A stretch of DNA of 64,000 nt from Serratia marcescens (GCF_029846115.1 NZ_JARVZZ010000001.1:3534001-3598000); one strand, 5' to 3'. Positions 47,832 through 56,836 are shown, numbered from the stretch's first letter. The notes: generated from the letters alone by a model not told the origin. Numbers and translations are program-made.

Positions 47832-48227
47832 ATGAATGAATTGAATGACGACATGAAGAAAATGCTGGCCAAACAGCTGCCTGTGCAGGCAACCAGCAGC
47901 CCGAGCGGCGTGCCCGATATCGGCCCCAAGCGTTCTCTGCGCCTCTATGATGACCGTACGCTGATTTACAACGAAAATACCGGTGGCCAGACGCTGCAAA
48001 ATATCAGGGAAGGATCGAAAATGGCCGTCGTGGTCATCGATCGCGAGGCGCTGGACGGTTACCGCTTCGTCGGCACCCCGGAACTGTTCCTGGCGGGCAA
48101 GCCGTTTGACGATGCGCTGGCATTTGCAGAAAAAAATGGAATGAAGCCGCCGAAATACGCGGTGCTGATTCATATAGACAGTATTTATACCCTGCGCTCC
48201 GGCCCCAATGCCGGGACCCGGCTTTAG
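47832..48227 (+). CDS. pyridoxamine 5'-phosphate oxidase-like (FMN-binding split barrel) protein
   Basis: 131 residues. The layout suggests a small split-barrel flavoprotein: MKKMLAKQLPVQATSSPSGVPDIGPKRSLRLYDDRTLIYNENTGGQTLQNI, then KMAVVVIDREALDGYRFVGTPELFLAGKPFDD. The middle stretch is the substrate/FMN strand set of the PNPOx-like superfamily. These small members often reduce or bind flavin or haem rather than oxidise pyridoxamine phosphate. It probably shares the Fur-controlled transcript of the preceding gene. GAGGG precedes its start. Confidence 0.8.
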   Translation: MNELNDDMKKMLAKQLPVQATSSPSGVPDIGPKRSLRLYDDRTLIYNENTGGQTLQNIREGSKMAVVVIDREALDGYRFVGTPELFLAGKPFDDALAFAEKNGMKPPKYAVLIHIDSIYTLRSGPNAGTRL

Positions 48228-48257
48228 AGGCCGAGCGCTACGCGGCGCGGAATATCA

Positions 48258-48305
48258 CGTTCATGGTTAGGCTATCGCGCGAGGTCAATTGCCTAACCAT
48301 GAACG
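48258..48305. repeat. long perfect inverted repeat between convergent genes
   Basis: CGTTCATGGTTAGGC (48258-48272) and GCCTAACCATGAACG (48291-48305): 15-bp perfect arms with an 18-base loop. It lies between two convergent stops (48227 and 48327). No T run follows. It could be a bidirectional transcript end, or a short palindromic repeat family member. Confidence 0.7.
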
Positions 48306-48326
48306 GGCGGCCGGGTTGATTCCCGG

Positions 48327-48737
48327 TCAGCTTTTAGAGGGAATGGTGACGGTCATACGCTCACCCACCAGGGCAATCGCGATGCCTTCCGCGCACTCTT
48401 TCTGAATGGCCGCCAGCTGTTGCGCTTCCAGCGCATAGGGCAGCTGAATATCAAACACCGTCAGGCCCTGCTGCTGCGCCAGGTCAATCAGGCGCACGAT
48501 ATTGGTTTCATCGCTGACCTGCGTCGACACTACCTGCAGCGCCAGCTCTTTCAACTGCTCTTTGCGCGTTTGTGACGTGGTCACGCGCGATTTCAACACC
48601 ATGCCGAAGATCGGCATCACACCATAAATAGCATCAACAAAGCGCCAGTGCTTCCTGCACGATGCGGACAGAAAATCCATGTAGTCGAAACAGATTTTCT
48701 CACTGCGCGCGATGGATGCAAGGTGATTGCTGTTCAT
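48327..48737 (-). CDS. uncharacterised protein
   Basis: 136 residues, no family recognised. The N-terminus is helical with two aromatic/Cys patches (KICFDYMDFLSASCRKHWRFVDAIYG). The C-terminal half looks alpha/beta (NIVRLIDLAQQQGLTVFDIQLPYALE, then GIAIALVGERMTVTIPSKS). There is no signal peptide or obvious membrane helix. The start has GAGAGG-like sequence upstream. It is convergent with the PNPOx-like gene and divergent from folM. Low-complexity or overlap artefacts are not evident, so it is likely a real gene. Confidence 0.65.
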   Translation of the reverse strand: MNSNHLASIARSEKICFDYMDFLSASCRKHWRFVDAIYGVMPIFGMVLKSRVTTSQTRKEQLKELALQVVSTQVSDETNIVRLIDLAQQQGLTVFDIQLPYALEAQQLAAIQKECAEGIAIALVGERMTVTIPSKS

Positions 48738-48921
48738 CCCCTTATTCCTCTCATGGCCAGTGTTAACCCGTGGTCTTTCAAGCCGCCGCCGGACGGCAAC
48801 CTGAAATGCATTGGGGATCTTACATCCAGAAATGGATAATCATGCGAAGCTTTAACGACTTTCCGCCGTATGATGGCATAATTCCCCTATTGTTTGCCAG
48901 TCTGTCCAGGAGCTTTAATCA

Positions 48922-49644
48922 ATGGAACACCCCAACTCTGCCCCGGTGCTGATTACCGGCGGCGCGCGGCGCATCGGGCTGGCGCTCGCCAGAGCGTTTC
49001 TCGAACGCGGCGTTCCCGTCATCATCGCCTACCGCAGCGAATATCCGGCGATGGCCGAGTTGAAAGCCTTGGGCGCCTGCTGCATTCAGGGCGACTTTTC
49101 CACGCACGAAGGCATCTACCGTTTCGCCGACCAGGTGCGGCAGGTGGCCCCCAAACTGCGCGCGATGATCCATAACGCCAGCGCCTGGCAGGCCGAGTCG
49201 CCGGAGGTCCCGCCGGAGCAGGTGATGGCGGCGATGCTGCAAATTCACGTCTACACGCCCTATTTGCTCAATCAGCTGCTCGAATCCTGCCTGACCGGCC
49301 AGGGCCAGGCCGGCGCCGATATCATCCATCTGACCGACTACGTGGTGGAAAAAGGCAGCGACAAACACATCGCCTACGCCGCCAGCAAGGCCGCGCTGGA
49401 CAATATGACCCGATCGTTTGCCCGCAAGCTGGCGCCGGAGGTCAAGGTCAACGCCATTGCGCCGGCGCTGATCATCTTCAATGCGGGCGACGATGAAGCC
49501 TATCGCCAGCAGGCGCTGGCGAAGTCGCTGATGAAGGTCGCGCCGGGCGAGAGCGAAGTGGTGAATCTGGTGAACTACCTGCTGGAGAGCCGCTACGTGA
49601 CCGGCCGCACCCACGGCGTCGACGGCGGGCGGCCGCTGCGCTGA
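48922..49644 (+). CDS. folM: dihydromonapterin reductase FolM
   Basis: 240 residues, the length of E. coli FolM. Short-chain dehydrogenase: PVLITGGARRIGLALARAFLERG (NADP fold, GGxRRIG), IHNASAWQAESPE, DYVVEKGSDKHIAYAASKAALDNMTRS (YxxxK) and VKVNAIAPALIIF. It reduces dihydromonapterin to tetrahydromonapterin and has weak dihydrofolate reductase activity. Its place between ydgI and rstA follows the E. coli order, although ydgC is missing here. Confidence 0.94.
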   Translation: MEHPNSAPVLITGGARRIGLALARAFLERGVPVIIAYRSEYPAMAELKALGACCIQGDFSTHEGIYRFADQVRQVAPKLRAMIHNASAWQAESPEVPPEQVMAAMLQIHVYTPYLLNQLLESCLTGQGQAGADIIHLTDYVVEKGSDKHIAYAASKAALDNMTRSFARKLAPEVKVNAIAPALIIFNAGDDEAYRQQALAKSLMKVAPGESEVVNLVNYLLESRYVTGRTHGVDGGRPLR

Positions 49645-49719
49645 GGCAAAGATCCGCATGGCGCATCCCTGCGGGCCGCGCTATGCTGAAATCCGCTTTT
49701 ATTATTAAAACACGGGCAT

Positions 49720-50445
49720 ATGCATAAAATTGTTTTTGTGGAAGACGATCCTGAAGTCGGCAAGCTGATCGCCGCCTATCTGGGCAAACACGACATCGAG
49801 GTGCTGATCGAGCCGCGCGGCGACAGCGCGCAAGCGCGCATCGAGCGCGAGCAACCCGATTTGGTGCTGCTGGACATCATGCTGCCCGGCAAAGACGGCA
49901 TGACGCTGTGCCGCGATCTGCGCCCCACCTTCCCCGGCCCGATCGTGCTGCTCACCTCGCTCGACAGCGACATGAACCATATCCTGTCGCTGGAGATGGG
50001 CGCCAACGACTATATCCTGAAAACCACGCCGCCGGCGGTGTTGCTGGCACGCCTGCGTTTACACCTGCGCCAACACAGCCAACAGCCGAAAGAAGAGTCG
50101 GTTCAGCCGCTCACCCAGCACAACGCGCTGCATTTCGGGCTATTGTGCATCGATCCGGTCAACCGGCAGGTCACGCTGGGCGAAGAAACTGTCACGCTGT
50201 CCACCTCGGATTTCGATCTGCTGTGGGAGCTGGCGACCCACGCCGGGCAGATCATGGATCGCGAGGCGCTGCTGCAAAACCTGCGCGGCGTGAGCTATGA
50301 CGGCATGGACCGCAGCATCGACGTGGCGATCTCCCGCCTGCGTCGCAAGCTGTACGACAACGCGCTGGAGCCGTTCCGCATCAAGACCGTGCGCAATAAA
50401 GGCTATCTGTTCGCCCCTAACGCCTGGGCATCGGTGCAACAATGA
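49720..50445 (+). CDS. rstA: response regulator RstA
   Basis: 241 residues. Receiver domain with phospho-Asp in LVLLDIMLPGKDGMTL, the Thr/Ser and Lys positions in VLLTSLDSD and YILKTTPPAVL, then an OmpR/PhoB winged helix (VTLSTSDFDLLWELATHAGQIMDREALLQ, RSIDVAISRLRRKLYDN). RstA binds sites such as that in front of asr, and one is found about 4 kb downstream in this window. The stop overlaps the rstB start by 4 bases. Confidence 0.96.
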   Translation: MHKIVFVEDDPEVGKLIAAYLGKHDIEVLIEPRGDSAQARIEREQPDLVLLDIMLPGKDGMTLCRDLRPTFPGPIVLLTSLDSDMNHILSLEMGANDYILKTTPPAVLLARLRLHLRQHSQQPKEESVQPLTQHNALHFGLLCIDPVNRQVTLGEETVTLSTSDFDLLWELATHAGQIMDREALLQNLRGVSYDGMDRSIDVAISRLRRKLYDNALEPFRIKTVRNKGYLFAPNAWASVQQ

Positions 50446-51746
50446 GAAAACTTTTCGTCCAGTTCTTCCTGCTGCTGTTCGTCTGTTTTCTGGTGATGGC
50501 GATGCTGGTCGGCCTGGTGTACAAGGTGACCGCCGAGCGCGCCGGCCGCCAGTCGATGGACGATCTGATGAAAAGTTCGCTGTACCTGATGCGCAGCGAG
50601 CTGCGCGAAATCCCGCTGAAAGACTGGAACAAGACCATCGCCACGCTGGATCTCAACCTGTCGTTCAAGCTGCATATCGAACCGCTCGGCAAACAGGAGC
50701 TGAGCGAGGATTTGAAAAAACGGCTGCGGCTGGGGGAAATCATCGCCCTCGACGATCAGTACACCTTTATGCAGCGCATTCCGCGCAGCCACTACGTGTT
50801 GGTGGTCGGTCCCATTCCTTATCTGTTCTATCTGCACCAGATGCGCCTGCTGGATCTGGTGTTGCTGGTGTTTATCGGCATGTCGCTGGCGCTGCCGGTG
50901 TTTCTGTGGATGCGGCCGCACTGGCAAGACCTGCTCAAGCTGGAAAACGCCGCCCAGCGGCTCGGCGCCGGGCATCTGGATGAACGCACCCACTTCGATC
51001 CCACCTCCAGCCTGAGCCGGCTCGGCGTGGCGTTCAACCAGATGGCCGACAACGTCAACACCCTGATCGCCAGCAAGAAACAGCTGATCGACGGCATCGC
51101 GCACGAACTGCGCACGCCGCTGGTGCGCCTGCGTTACCGGCTCGAAATGAGCGATAACCTGTCTGAAAGCGAGCAGCAGGCGCTGAACCGCGATATTGGC
51201 CAGTTGGAGTCACTGATCGACGAGCTGCTGACCTATGCCCGTCTGGACCGTCCGCAGGTTGCGTTAAACATTGAACCCATCGATCTGCCAAAGTGGCTCG
51301 AGGACAAGGTCGATGATATCCGTCTTATTCATCAGGAACGCGACATCCAGCTCGATATCCCGCACGTCGGCGACTTTGGCGGCGTCGATCTGCGCCTGAT
51401 GGAGCGCGTGCTCGACAACCTGGTCAACAACGCGCTGCGCTATTCCGAACAGCGCCTGCGCGTTGGCCTGTGGTTTGACGGCGACCTCGCCTGCTTGCAG
51501 GTCGAGGATGACGGGCCGGGTATTCCGCCGGAAGAACGCGAACGGGTGTTTGAACCTTTCGTCCGTCTCGACCCCAGCCGCGATCGCGCTACCGGCGGCT
51601 GCGGGTTGGGGCTGGCCATCGTCCATTCCATCGCCGTCGCCTACCAGGGACAGGTGTTCGTCGAAGGCAGTTCGCTCGGCGGCGCCAGCTTCCGTTTCTG
51701 CTGGCCGGTGAAGCCGACATTCAGTTTAAAAGCCGATCTGGCGTAA
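50442..51746 (+). CDS. rstB: sensor histidine kinase RstB
   Basis: 434 residues (E. coli 433). One N-terminal membrane helix, a periplasmic domain, a second helix around LLDLVLLVFIGMSLALPVFLW and a HAMP region. The dimerisation histidine is in LIDGIAHELRTPLVRLRYRLEMS, followed by N box LDNLVNNALRYSEQ and G boxes VEDDGPGIPPEERERVFEPF and GGCGLGLAIVHSI. It phosphorylates RstA. Operon rstAB, translationally coupled. Confidence 0.96.
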   Translation: MRKLFVQFFLLLFVCFLVMAMLVGLVYKVTAERAGRQSMDDLMKSSLYLMRSELREIPLKDWNKTIATLDLNLSFKLHIEPLGKQELSEDLKKRLRLGEIIALDDQYTFMQRIPRSHYVLVVGPIPYLFYLHQMRLLDLVLLVFIGMSLALPVFLWMRPHWQDLLKLENAAQRLGAGHLDERTHFDPTSSLSRLGVAFNQMADNVNTLIASKKQLIDGIAHELRTPLVRLRYRLEMSDNLSESEQQALNRDIGQLESLIDELLTYARLDRPQVALNIEPIDLPKWLEDKVDDIRLIHQERDIQLDIPHVGDFGGVDLRLMERVLDNLVNNALRYSEQRLRVGLWFDGDLACLQVEDDGPGIPPEERERVFEPFVRLDPSRDRATGGCGLGLAIVHSIAVAYQGQVFVEGSSLGGASFRFCWPVKPTFSLKADLA

Positions 51747-51780
51747 TGCCGCCGGACCTTCTCATTGGAGCCGAATAATA

Positions 51781-53280
51781 ATGACATCTGCACATTCCAA
51801 CACGTCTGCTTACGATCACCTGCGCGCCCTGTTCAGCCGGCTGTCGCGTTTCGGCCACCTGTCCGCCATCGCCGGTTGGGACATGCAAACCATGATGCCG
51901 CCGGGCGGCAGCAAGGCGCGCTCCGAAGCGTTGGCCGAGCTGAGCGTGCTGCAGCACCAGATTTTAACGGCACAAAGCACCGGCGCGCTGTTGGATCGCG
52001 CGCAGCAAGAGACGCTGGACGAACTCGATCGCGCCAACCTGCGCGAAATGCGCCGCCAATATGAAGACGCCGTGCTGTTGCCGGCGTCGCTGGTCGAAGC
52101 CAAGTCGCTCGCCGGCGCGCGCTGCGAACACGCCTGGCGCGCCCAGCGCCCGGCCAACGACTGGGACGGCTTCGCCGAGAACCTGCGCGAGGTGGTCAAG
52201 CTGAGTCGGGAAGAAGCGCAGATCCGCGCACAGGCGGCCGGCACCAGCCGTTACGACGCCCTGCTCAACCTGTATGAACCGGGCATGCGCAGCAGCGATC
52301 TCGACCGCATCTTCGGCGATCTGAAAACCTGGCTGCCGGATCTGCTGCAGCGCGTGGTGGCCAAACAGGCCAATGAAGCTTGCCAGACGCCTCAGGGGCC
52401 GTTCAATGTGGACACCCAGCGCCAGCTGAGCCTCAGCGTGATGAAGCTGCTCGGTTTCAACTTCGACAACGGCCGCGTCGACGTCAGCGCCCACCCATTC
52501 TGCGGCGGCGTGCCGGAAGATGTGCGCATCACCACGCGCTACAACGAGAAAGAGTTTTTGACCGCGCTGCTCGGCATCGTGCACGAGACCGGCCACGCCC
52601 GCTACGAGCAGAATCTGCCGCGCGATCTGCTCGGCCAGCCGGTCGCCCTGGCCCGCTCCACCGCCATCCACGAATCGCAGAGCCTGCTGTTCGAAATGCA
52701 GCTGGCACGCGGCAATGAATTCCTGAAAATCTTGCGCCCGCTGGTCACTGCGCAGTTTGGTGAACAGCCGGCGCTGGAAGAAGCCAACTTCATTCGCCTC
52801 AACCAGCGCGTTAAACCGGGCCTGATCCGCGTCGACGCCGACGAGGTGAGCTATCCTGCCCACGTCATCCTGCGCTACGAGATTGAAAAAGCGCTGATCG
52901 AAGGCGAGGTCGAAGTGGAAGACATTCCGGCGCTGTGGAATGAGAAGATGCATGCTTACCTCGGCCTCGACACCATCGGCAATTACCGCAACGGCTGCAT
53001 GCAGGATATTCACTGGACCGACGGCGCTTTCGGCTACTTCCCGACGTATACGCTCGGCGCGATGTACGCCGCGCAGCTGTTCCACAGCGTGCGTCAGGCG
53101 TTGCCTTCGCTGAACGAGGATATCGCCGCCGGCAACCTGCAGCCGCTGTTCCACTGGTTGCAGCACAACATCTGGCGCCACGGCAGCCGTTTCCCGACCG
53201 AGACGCTGATCGCCAACGCGACCGGCGAAGCGCTCAACCCACGCTACTTCCGTCAGCATTTGGAAAACCGTTACCTGTAA
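51781..53280 (+). CDS. M32 family metallocarboxypeptidase
   Basis: 499 residues, the normal length of thermostable carboxypeptidase 1 (Taq-type). The zinc motif is HETGH near residue 267 (GIVHETGHARYEQNLP), with a later ESQSLLFEMQLARG carrying the third ligand, plus IHWTDGAFGYFPTYTLGAMYAAQLF, which is diagnostic. It removes C-terminal residues from peptides in the cytoplasm. It starts 34 bases after rstB; a terminator-like hairpin follows. It is not part of the E. coli rst region, so this is a lineage addition. Confidence 0.93.
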   Translation: MTSAHSNTSAYDHLRALFSRLSRFGHLSAIAGWDMQTMMPPGGSKARSEALAELSVLQHQILTAQSTGALLDRAQQETLDELDRANLREMRRQYEDAVLLPASLVEAKSLAGARCEHAWRAQRPANDWDGFAENLREVVKLSREEAQIRAQAAGTSRYDALLNLYEPGMRSSDLDRIFGDLKTWLPDLLQRVVAKQANEACQTPQGPFNVDTQRQLSLSVMKLLGFNFDNGRVDVSAHPFCGGVPEDVRITTRYNEKEFLTALLGIVHETGHARYEQNLPRDLLGQPVALARSTAIHESQSLLFEMQLARGNEFLKILRPLVTAQFGEQPALEEANFIRLNQRVKPGLIRVDADEVSYPAHVILRYEIEKALIEGEVEVEDIPALWNEKMHAYLGLDTIGNYRNGCMQDIHWTDGAFGYFPTYTLGAMYAAQLFHSVRQALPSLNEDIAAGNLQPLFHWLQHNIWRHGSRFPTETLIANATGEALNPRYFRQHLENRYL

Positions 53281-53288
53281 TCTCCCCT

Positions 53289-53312
53289 GGCGCGGCTCTG
53301 CCGCGCCCTTTT
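53289..53312 (+). terminator. intrinsic terminator of the M32 peptidase gene
   Basis: GGCGCGG, loop CTCTG, CCGCGCC, then CTTTT. It begins 9 bases after the stop codon. Confidence 0.75.
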
Positions 53313-53447
53313 CCCGCCTGTAAGACCGGATAATGCTTCATAACGCACGTTCTGTGCCGATATCGTCTTGGCCGCAGAGTGTCGGGTAGTCACTCACCAT
53401 TAGTATGTTGTAACTAAAATAGTGAAAGACGCCGGCGACCCGATCTC

Positions 53448-54353
53448 TCATCCCAGCGCATGACGGGCGACCATCGCCGCCAGCTGCGGCCTCAACGGAG
53501 CAGGCAGGTCATGCCCCATGCCCGGCATAATATGCAATTTGGCGTTGACGACCGTGCGGGCGATCGCGACTCCCCCCGCCTTACGTACCAGCCGATCGCG
53601 ATCGCCGTGAATGACCAGCGTCGGCGCGGCAATACGCCGGCTGTAGCGACGCAGATCGCCGCTGCCGAGCAACGCGGAAAGTTGCCGCTGCATGCCTTCC
53701 GGATCCACGCCCCGCTTCAACAGCCGATGCACCAACGCATCCAGTTCCGCCTCCTCCGGCGGGTAAAATCGGGTACCGAGCGCGCGCAGGAAGGTTTTCA
53801 TCCCCTCGTGGCGCTGCTGCAGCGTCAAATCGGCCGCCGGTCGGCGCACCAACAGCCACAGCAGCGAAGGTGCCGGCGGCGGCAACAGCGGCTGATTGGT
53901 GCTGGAGAACAAGATGCATAACGAGGAGACGCGCTGCGGGTATTCGGCGGCCAACACCTGGGCGATCATCCCCCCCATCGAAGCACCCAGTACGTGAGCC
54001 CGCGGGATGCGCAAGTGATCGAGCAGATGCGCCGCGTCCGCCGCCATGTCCGCCAGGGTATAAGGCACCGGCGTTTGCCAACCGAGCTGGGCGCGCAGCA
54101 TCAGCAGCCACAACGGCTGCGTGCGTTGCGCCTGCGTTTTGCCGGAAAGGCCAACATCGCGGTTGTCATAACGGATCACCCGAAACCCCTTGGCCACCAG
54201 TGCGCGGCAGAAGTCGTCAGGCCACAGCAACAGCTGCGCGCCGATGCCCATGATGAGCAGCAGCGGCGGGTGCGCCTCATCGCCCCAGTCCTCATAGGCC
54301 AGCGGCACCTCGCCCTGTTCGGTCACACCACAACGAATCGTTATCTCGTTCAT
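53448..54353 (-). CDS. alpha/beta hydrolase
   Basis: 301 residues. The fold marks are PPLLLIMGIGAQLLLWPDDFC, RYDNRDVGLSGK, the nucleophile elbow LGASMGGMIAQVLA (Ser), the acid in VIHGDRDRLV and His in PGMGHDLP. It resembles the proline-iminopeptidase/esterase side of the superfamily. The exact substrate is unknown; the N-terminal EWGD-type phrase (YEDWGDEAHPPLL) fits small-ester hydrolases. Monocistronic, convergent with the M32 gene. Confidence 0.88.
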   Translation of the reverse strand: MNEITIRCGVTEQGEVPLAYEDWGDEAHPPLLLIMGIGAQLLLWPDDFCRALVAKGFRVIRYDNRDVGLSGKTQAQRTQPLWLLMLRAQLGWQTPVPYTLADMAADAAHLLDHLRIPRAHVLGASMGGMIAQVLAAEYPQRVSSLCILFSSTNQPLLPPPAPSLLWLLVRRPAADLTLQQRHEGMKTFLRALGTRFYPPEEAELDALVHRLLKRGVDPEGMQRQLSALLGSGDLRRYSRRIAAPTLVIHGDRDRLVRKAGGVAIARTVVNAKLHIMPGMGHDLPAPLRPQLAAMVARHALG

Positions 54354-54419
54354 TTTAAATCCCTTTTATCGCGCCTGGCGGTCATTATAGCAGCAATCCC
54401 CCTTGCCGCCGCCGCCCTG

Positions 54420-54433
54420 TACATTAGGTTACA
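54420..54433 (+). promoter_or_regulatory. RstA box upstream of asr
   Basis: TACATTAGGTTACA matches the RstA consensus TACATNTNGTTACA at 11 of 12 fixed positions. It lies 107 bases before the asr start and about 55 bases upstream of a -10-like TACTAT (54476-54481). RstA activates asr in E. coli, so this is very likely a functional site. Confidence 0.8.
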
Positions 54434-54539
54434 AGCCGAAACCAATCACTCACGGAAAGCCGGGCGCCGTTTGCCTACTATCATCTCAACGGCCCCGCAG
54501 TGGGGTTGATACCCAAAAAGTCATGTTGAGGATTCTGCG

Positions 54540-54815
54540 ATGAAAAAAGTATTAGCTCTGGTTGTTGCCGCTGCAATGGGTCTGTCTTCCGTGGCTTTCG
54601 CTGCCGAGGCGGCCACCACCGCACCTGCGGCTACCGCAACCACCGCCACCGCTGCGCCGGCTAAAGCTCAGGTGAAACACCACGGCAAGAAAGCTCCGGT
54701 TCAGAAAGCTCAGGCGGCCAAAAAGCATCACAAAAAAGCCGTTAAGAAAGCCCCGGCTCAAAAAGCCCAGGCGGCAAAAAAGCACCACAAAAAAGCCAGC
54801 CACAAAAAAGCATAA
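54540..54815 (+). CDS. asr: acid-shock protein Asr
   Basis: 91 residues. Signal peptide ends at VAFAA-EAAT. An Ala/Thr-rich spacer is followed by Lys/His repeats: [13 protein letters not shown] occurs twice (about residues 55-67 and 73-85) around a KHHGKKAP opener. This basic, repetitive tail is the mark of Asr, a periplasmic protein induced strongly in acid. Position next to ydgU and ydgD and about 3 kb downstream of rstAB, and the RstA box before it, support the call. Confidence 0.95.
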   Translation: MKKVLALVVAAAMGLSSVAFAAEAATTAPAATATTATAAPAKAQVKHHGKKAPVQKAQAAKKHHKKAVKKAPAQKAQAAKKHHKKASHKKA

Positions 54816-54857
54816 TGACGTGAGGGTCCCCTCACCGCTTCAGGCTTGACGTTTACG

Positions 54858-54882
54858 ACACCCGGTTCGCCGGGTGTTTTTT
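54858..54882 (+). terminator. intrinsic terminator of asr
   Basis: ACACCCGG, UUCG tetraloop, CCGGGTGT, then five T. Very stable. Confidence 0.93.
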
Positions 54883-54901
54883 CATCGGGGGATTCTCATT
54901 G

Positions 54902-54982
54902 ATGCTGCGCCGCTACCTGTTTGAGATCGTTCTGACCGCCCTGATCCTTTGCGGACTGATCGCCGTCTTTTTTTACCTGTAG
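54902..54982 (+). CDS. ydgU: small inner-membrane protein YdgU-like
   Basis: 26 residues, nearly all one hydrophobic helix: MLRRYLFEIVLTALILCG at the start, ending FFYL. It is too short for most gene callers. Gene order asr-this-ydgD is that of ydgU in E. coli, a known single-helix membrane protein of 27 residues beginning with a similar basic-aromatic cap. Ribosome site is weak (GGGG at about 10 bases). It lies just past the asr terminator, so readthrough of that terminator or an own promoter would be needed. Confidence 0.7.
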   Translation: MLRRYLFEIVLTALILCGLIAVFFYL

Positions 54983-55109
54983 CCCGCCGCGTTGACGGCG
55001 GGAAATTATTGAAAAATCAATTATTGCCCATCCACATGGCTGCTAAATCAGTCTATAGTTAGCATTCAGTGTGTTTATGGATGATCCGTATTTGTCAGGC
55101 AAGAGATCT

Positions 55110-55922
55110 ATGCGCATATCCGTTTTACTGTTGCTGTGCTCACTCCCGCTCATCGCTGCTCAGGCGGCACGCGCCGACGGCCCGTCCAAGGCCGAGCAAA
55201 CGCGTCTGTTTTTCGGCAAAGATGAACGAATCAAGGTCACGGATACCGCCGCCCAGCCGTGGCAGGCCATCGGCCAGGTCGAAACCGCCAGCGGCAATCT
55301 GTGTACCGCCACGCTGATCTCCCCGCACTTGGCGTTGACCGCCGGCCACTGCGTGCTGGCGCCGCCCGGACAACTGGATAAAGCCATCGCTCTGCGCTTC
55401 GTGGCAGGCGATAAATCCTGGCAGTATCAAACCGGCAATATCGAGACCCTGGTCGACAGCAAGCTGGGCAATAAGCTGAAGCCGGACGGTGATGGCTGGA
55501 TCGTCCCGCCCGCCGCGGCCGCTTATGACTTTGCGCTGATCCGTCTGAAAGACAAAAAGCCGCTGCCGATCGCACCGTTGCCGCTGTGGCAAGGCGACAG
55601 CAAGGCGCTGACCCAGGCCCTGAAACAGGCCAAACGGCTGATAACTCAGGCGGGTTACCCGGAAGACCACCTGGATGACCTCTACAGCCACCAAAACTGC
55701 AAGGTCACCGGCTGGGCCCAGCAAGGCGTACTGTCGCACCAATGTGATACCCTGCCCGGCGACAGCGGCTCACCGCTGCTGTTGAAAACCGCCGACGGCT
55801 GGCAATTGATCGCCATCCAAAGTTCGGCGCCGGCGGCGAAAGATCGCTACCGCGCCGATAACCGCGCCCTGGCGGTGCCCGGCATCCGCGAAGCGCTGGA
55901 CGCCCTGGCGGCAGGCAAATAA
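55110..55922 (+). CDS. ydgD: YdgD, trypsin-like periplasmic serine protease
   Basis: 270 residues from ATG 55110 ([17 protein letters not shown]), chosen because it begins the signal peptide; an earlier in-frame start (55071) is less likely. Trypsin-fold catalytic triad: His in [10 protein letters not shown], Asp in [10 protein letters not shown], Ser in [11 protein letters not shown]. It matches YdgD of E. coli in context (after asr) and build. It is a secreted/periplasmic protease whose target is not known. Confidence 0.92.
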   Translation: MRISVLLLLCSLPLIAAQAARADGPSKAEQTRLFFGKDERIKVTDTAAQPWQAIGQVETASGNLCTATLISPHLALTAGHCVLAPPGQLDKAIALRFVAGDKSWQYQTGNIETLVDSKLGNKLKPDGDGWIVPPAAAAYDFALIRLKDKKPLPIAPLPLWQGDSKALTQALKQAKRLITQAGYPEDHLDDLYSHQNCKVTGWAQQGVLSHQCDTLPGDSGSPLLLKTADGWQLIAIQSSAPAAKDRYRADNRALAVPGIREALDALAAGK

Positions 55923-55955
55923 CCCTCTCAACGGCGCATTATGCGCCGTTGTGCT

Positions 55956-56738
55956 TTATCGGCCCCCTTGCATATAGCGCCGTGGCGTGGTGCCGGTGAA
56001 CTGGCGGAAAAAAGCGATAAATGCGCTGTCGCTGGAAAACCCCAACCGCTGCGCCACCGCGCTAACCGACGGCAACGTCGCCAGCAGTTCGATCGCGCGC
56101 ATCAGCCGCCACTGCTGGCACCACTGCTGATAGCTCAGGCCGGTTTCCCGCACAAACAGCCGCGTCAACGTTTTGGCGTGCAGATTCAAGCACTGCGCCA
56201 ACGCCGCCAACCCCGGCAATTCGTCACGCTCCGGCAGCGTCGCCAGCCAGGCGGCAAGACGCCTATCCTGCGGCAGCCGCAGCTGGGTATTCTCGCGCTG
56301 CGCCTCGCTCAGCTCATTGATCAGCACCGCCAGCAAATCGCGCGCCTGGGGCTGCGCCAACGCATAGTCCAGCGGCCAGTGCGCTATGCGCTCGACGATC
56401 GCCGCCAACAGCGGGTTCACCGCCAGCGCCGCAGCCTGTGGCGGCATGGCGGCCGTCAGCGCCGGATCGAAATACAGCGAGCGATACGCGACGCGGCCGC
56501 GCAGTTGCACCCGATGCGCAATGCCGCCCGGTATCCAGACGCTGCGCGTCGGCGGCAGAATCAACCACTGCTGCGCCAGCGTGACCGTCATGCACCCCTG
56601 CGGCGCATACAGCAGCTGCGAACGCTGATGCCAATGCAGCCCGGAGTCGTGCTCCGCCAGTTCAGCCGCAATGCCGAGCACCGGGGCCGGCAGCCGATCC
56701 GGGTCGAACGGGTGATGCTGTTGAATCAGCGCCATCAA
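55956..56738 (-). CDS. AraC family regulator (NimR-like) of the adjacent efflux gene
   Basis: 260 residues. N-terminal cupin sensor (HQRSQLLYAPQGCMTVTLAQQWLILPPTRSVWIPGGIAHRV), C-terminal double helix-turn-helix (LNLHAKTLTRLFVRETGLSYQQWCQQWRLMRAIELLA, LGFSSDSAFIAFFRQFTGTTPRRYMQG). It resembles the NimR/YeaM group, which controls a divergent MFS exporter. Here a Bcr/CflA-type exporter lies divergently, 90 bases away, so control of that gene is likely. Confidence 0.92.
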   Translation of the reverse strand: MMALIQQHHPFDPDRLPAPVLGIAAELAEHDSGLHWHQRSQLLYAPQGCMTVTLAQQWLILPPTRSVWIPGGIAHRVQLRGRVAYRSLYFDPALTAAMPPQAAALAVNPLLAAIVERIAHWPLDYALAQPQARDLLAVLINELSEAQRENTQLRLPQDRRLAAWLATLPERDELPGLAALAQCLNLHAKTLTRLFVRETGLSYQQWCQQWRLMRAIELLATLPSVSAVAQRLGFSSDSAFIAFFRQFTGTTPRRYMQGGR

Positions 56739-56836
56739 ATTGTCCTATATCTGTTATTTTTTGTCCTAATGATTGTAATCGCACAAAGCGCCGCTCCCTA
56801 TACTGGCCGCATTAACTTTTAGGGAGAATGTGCATC

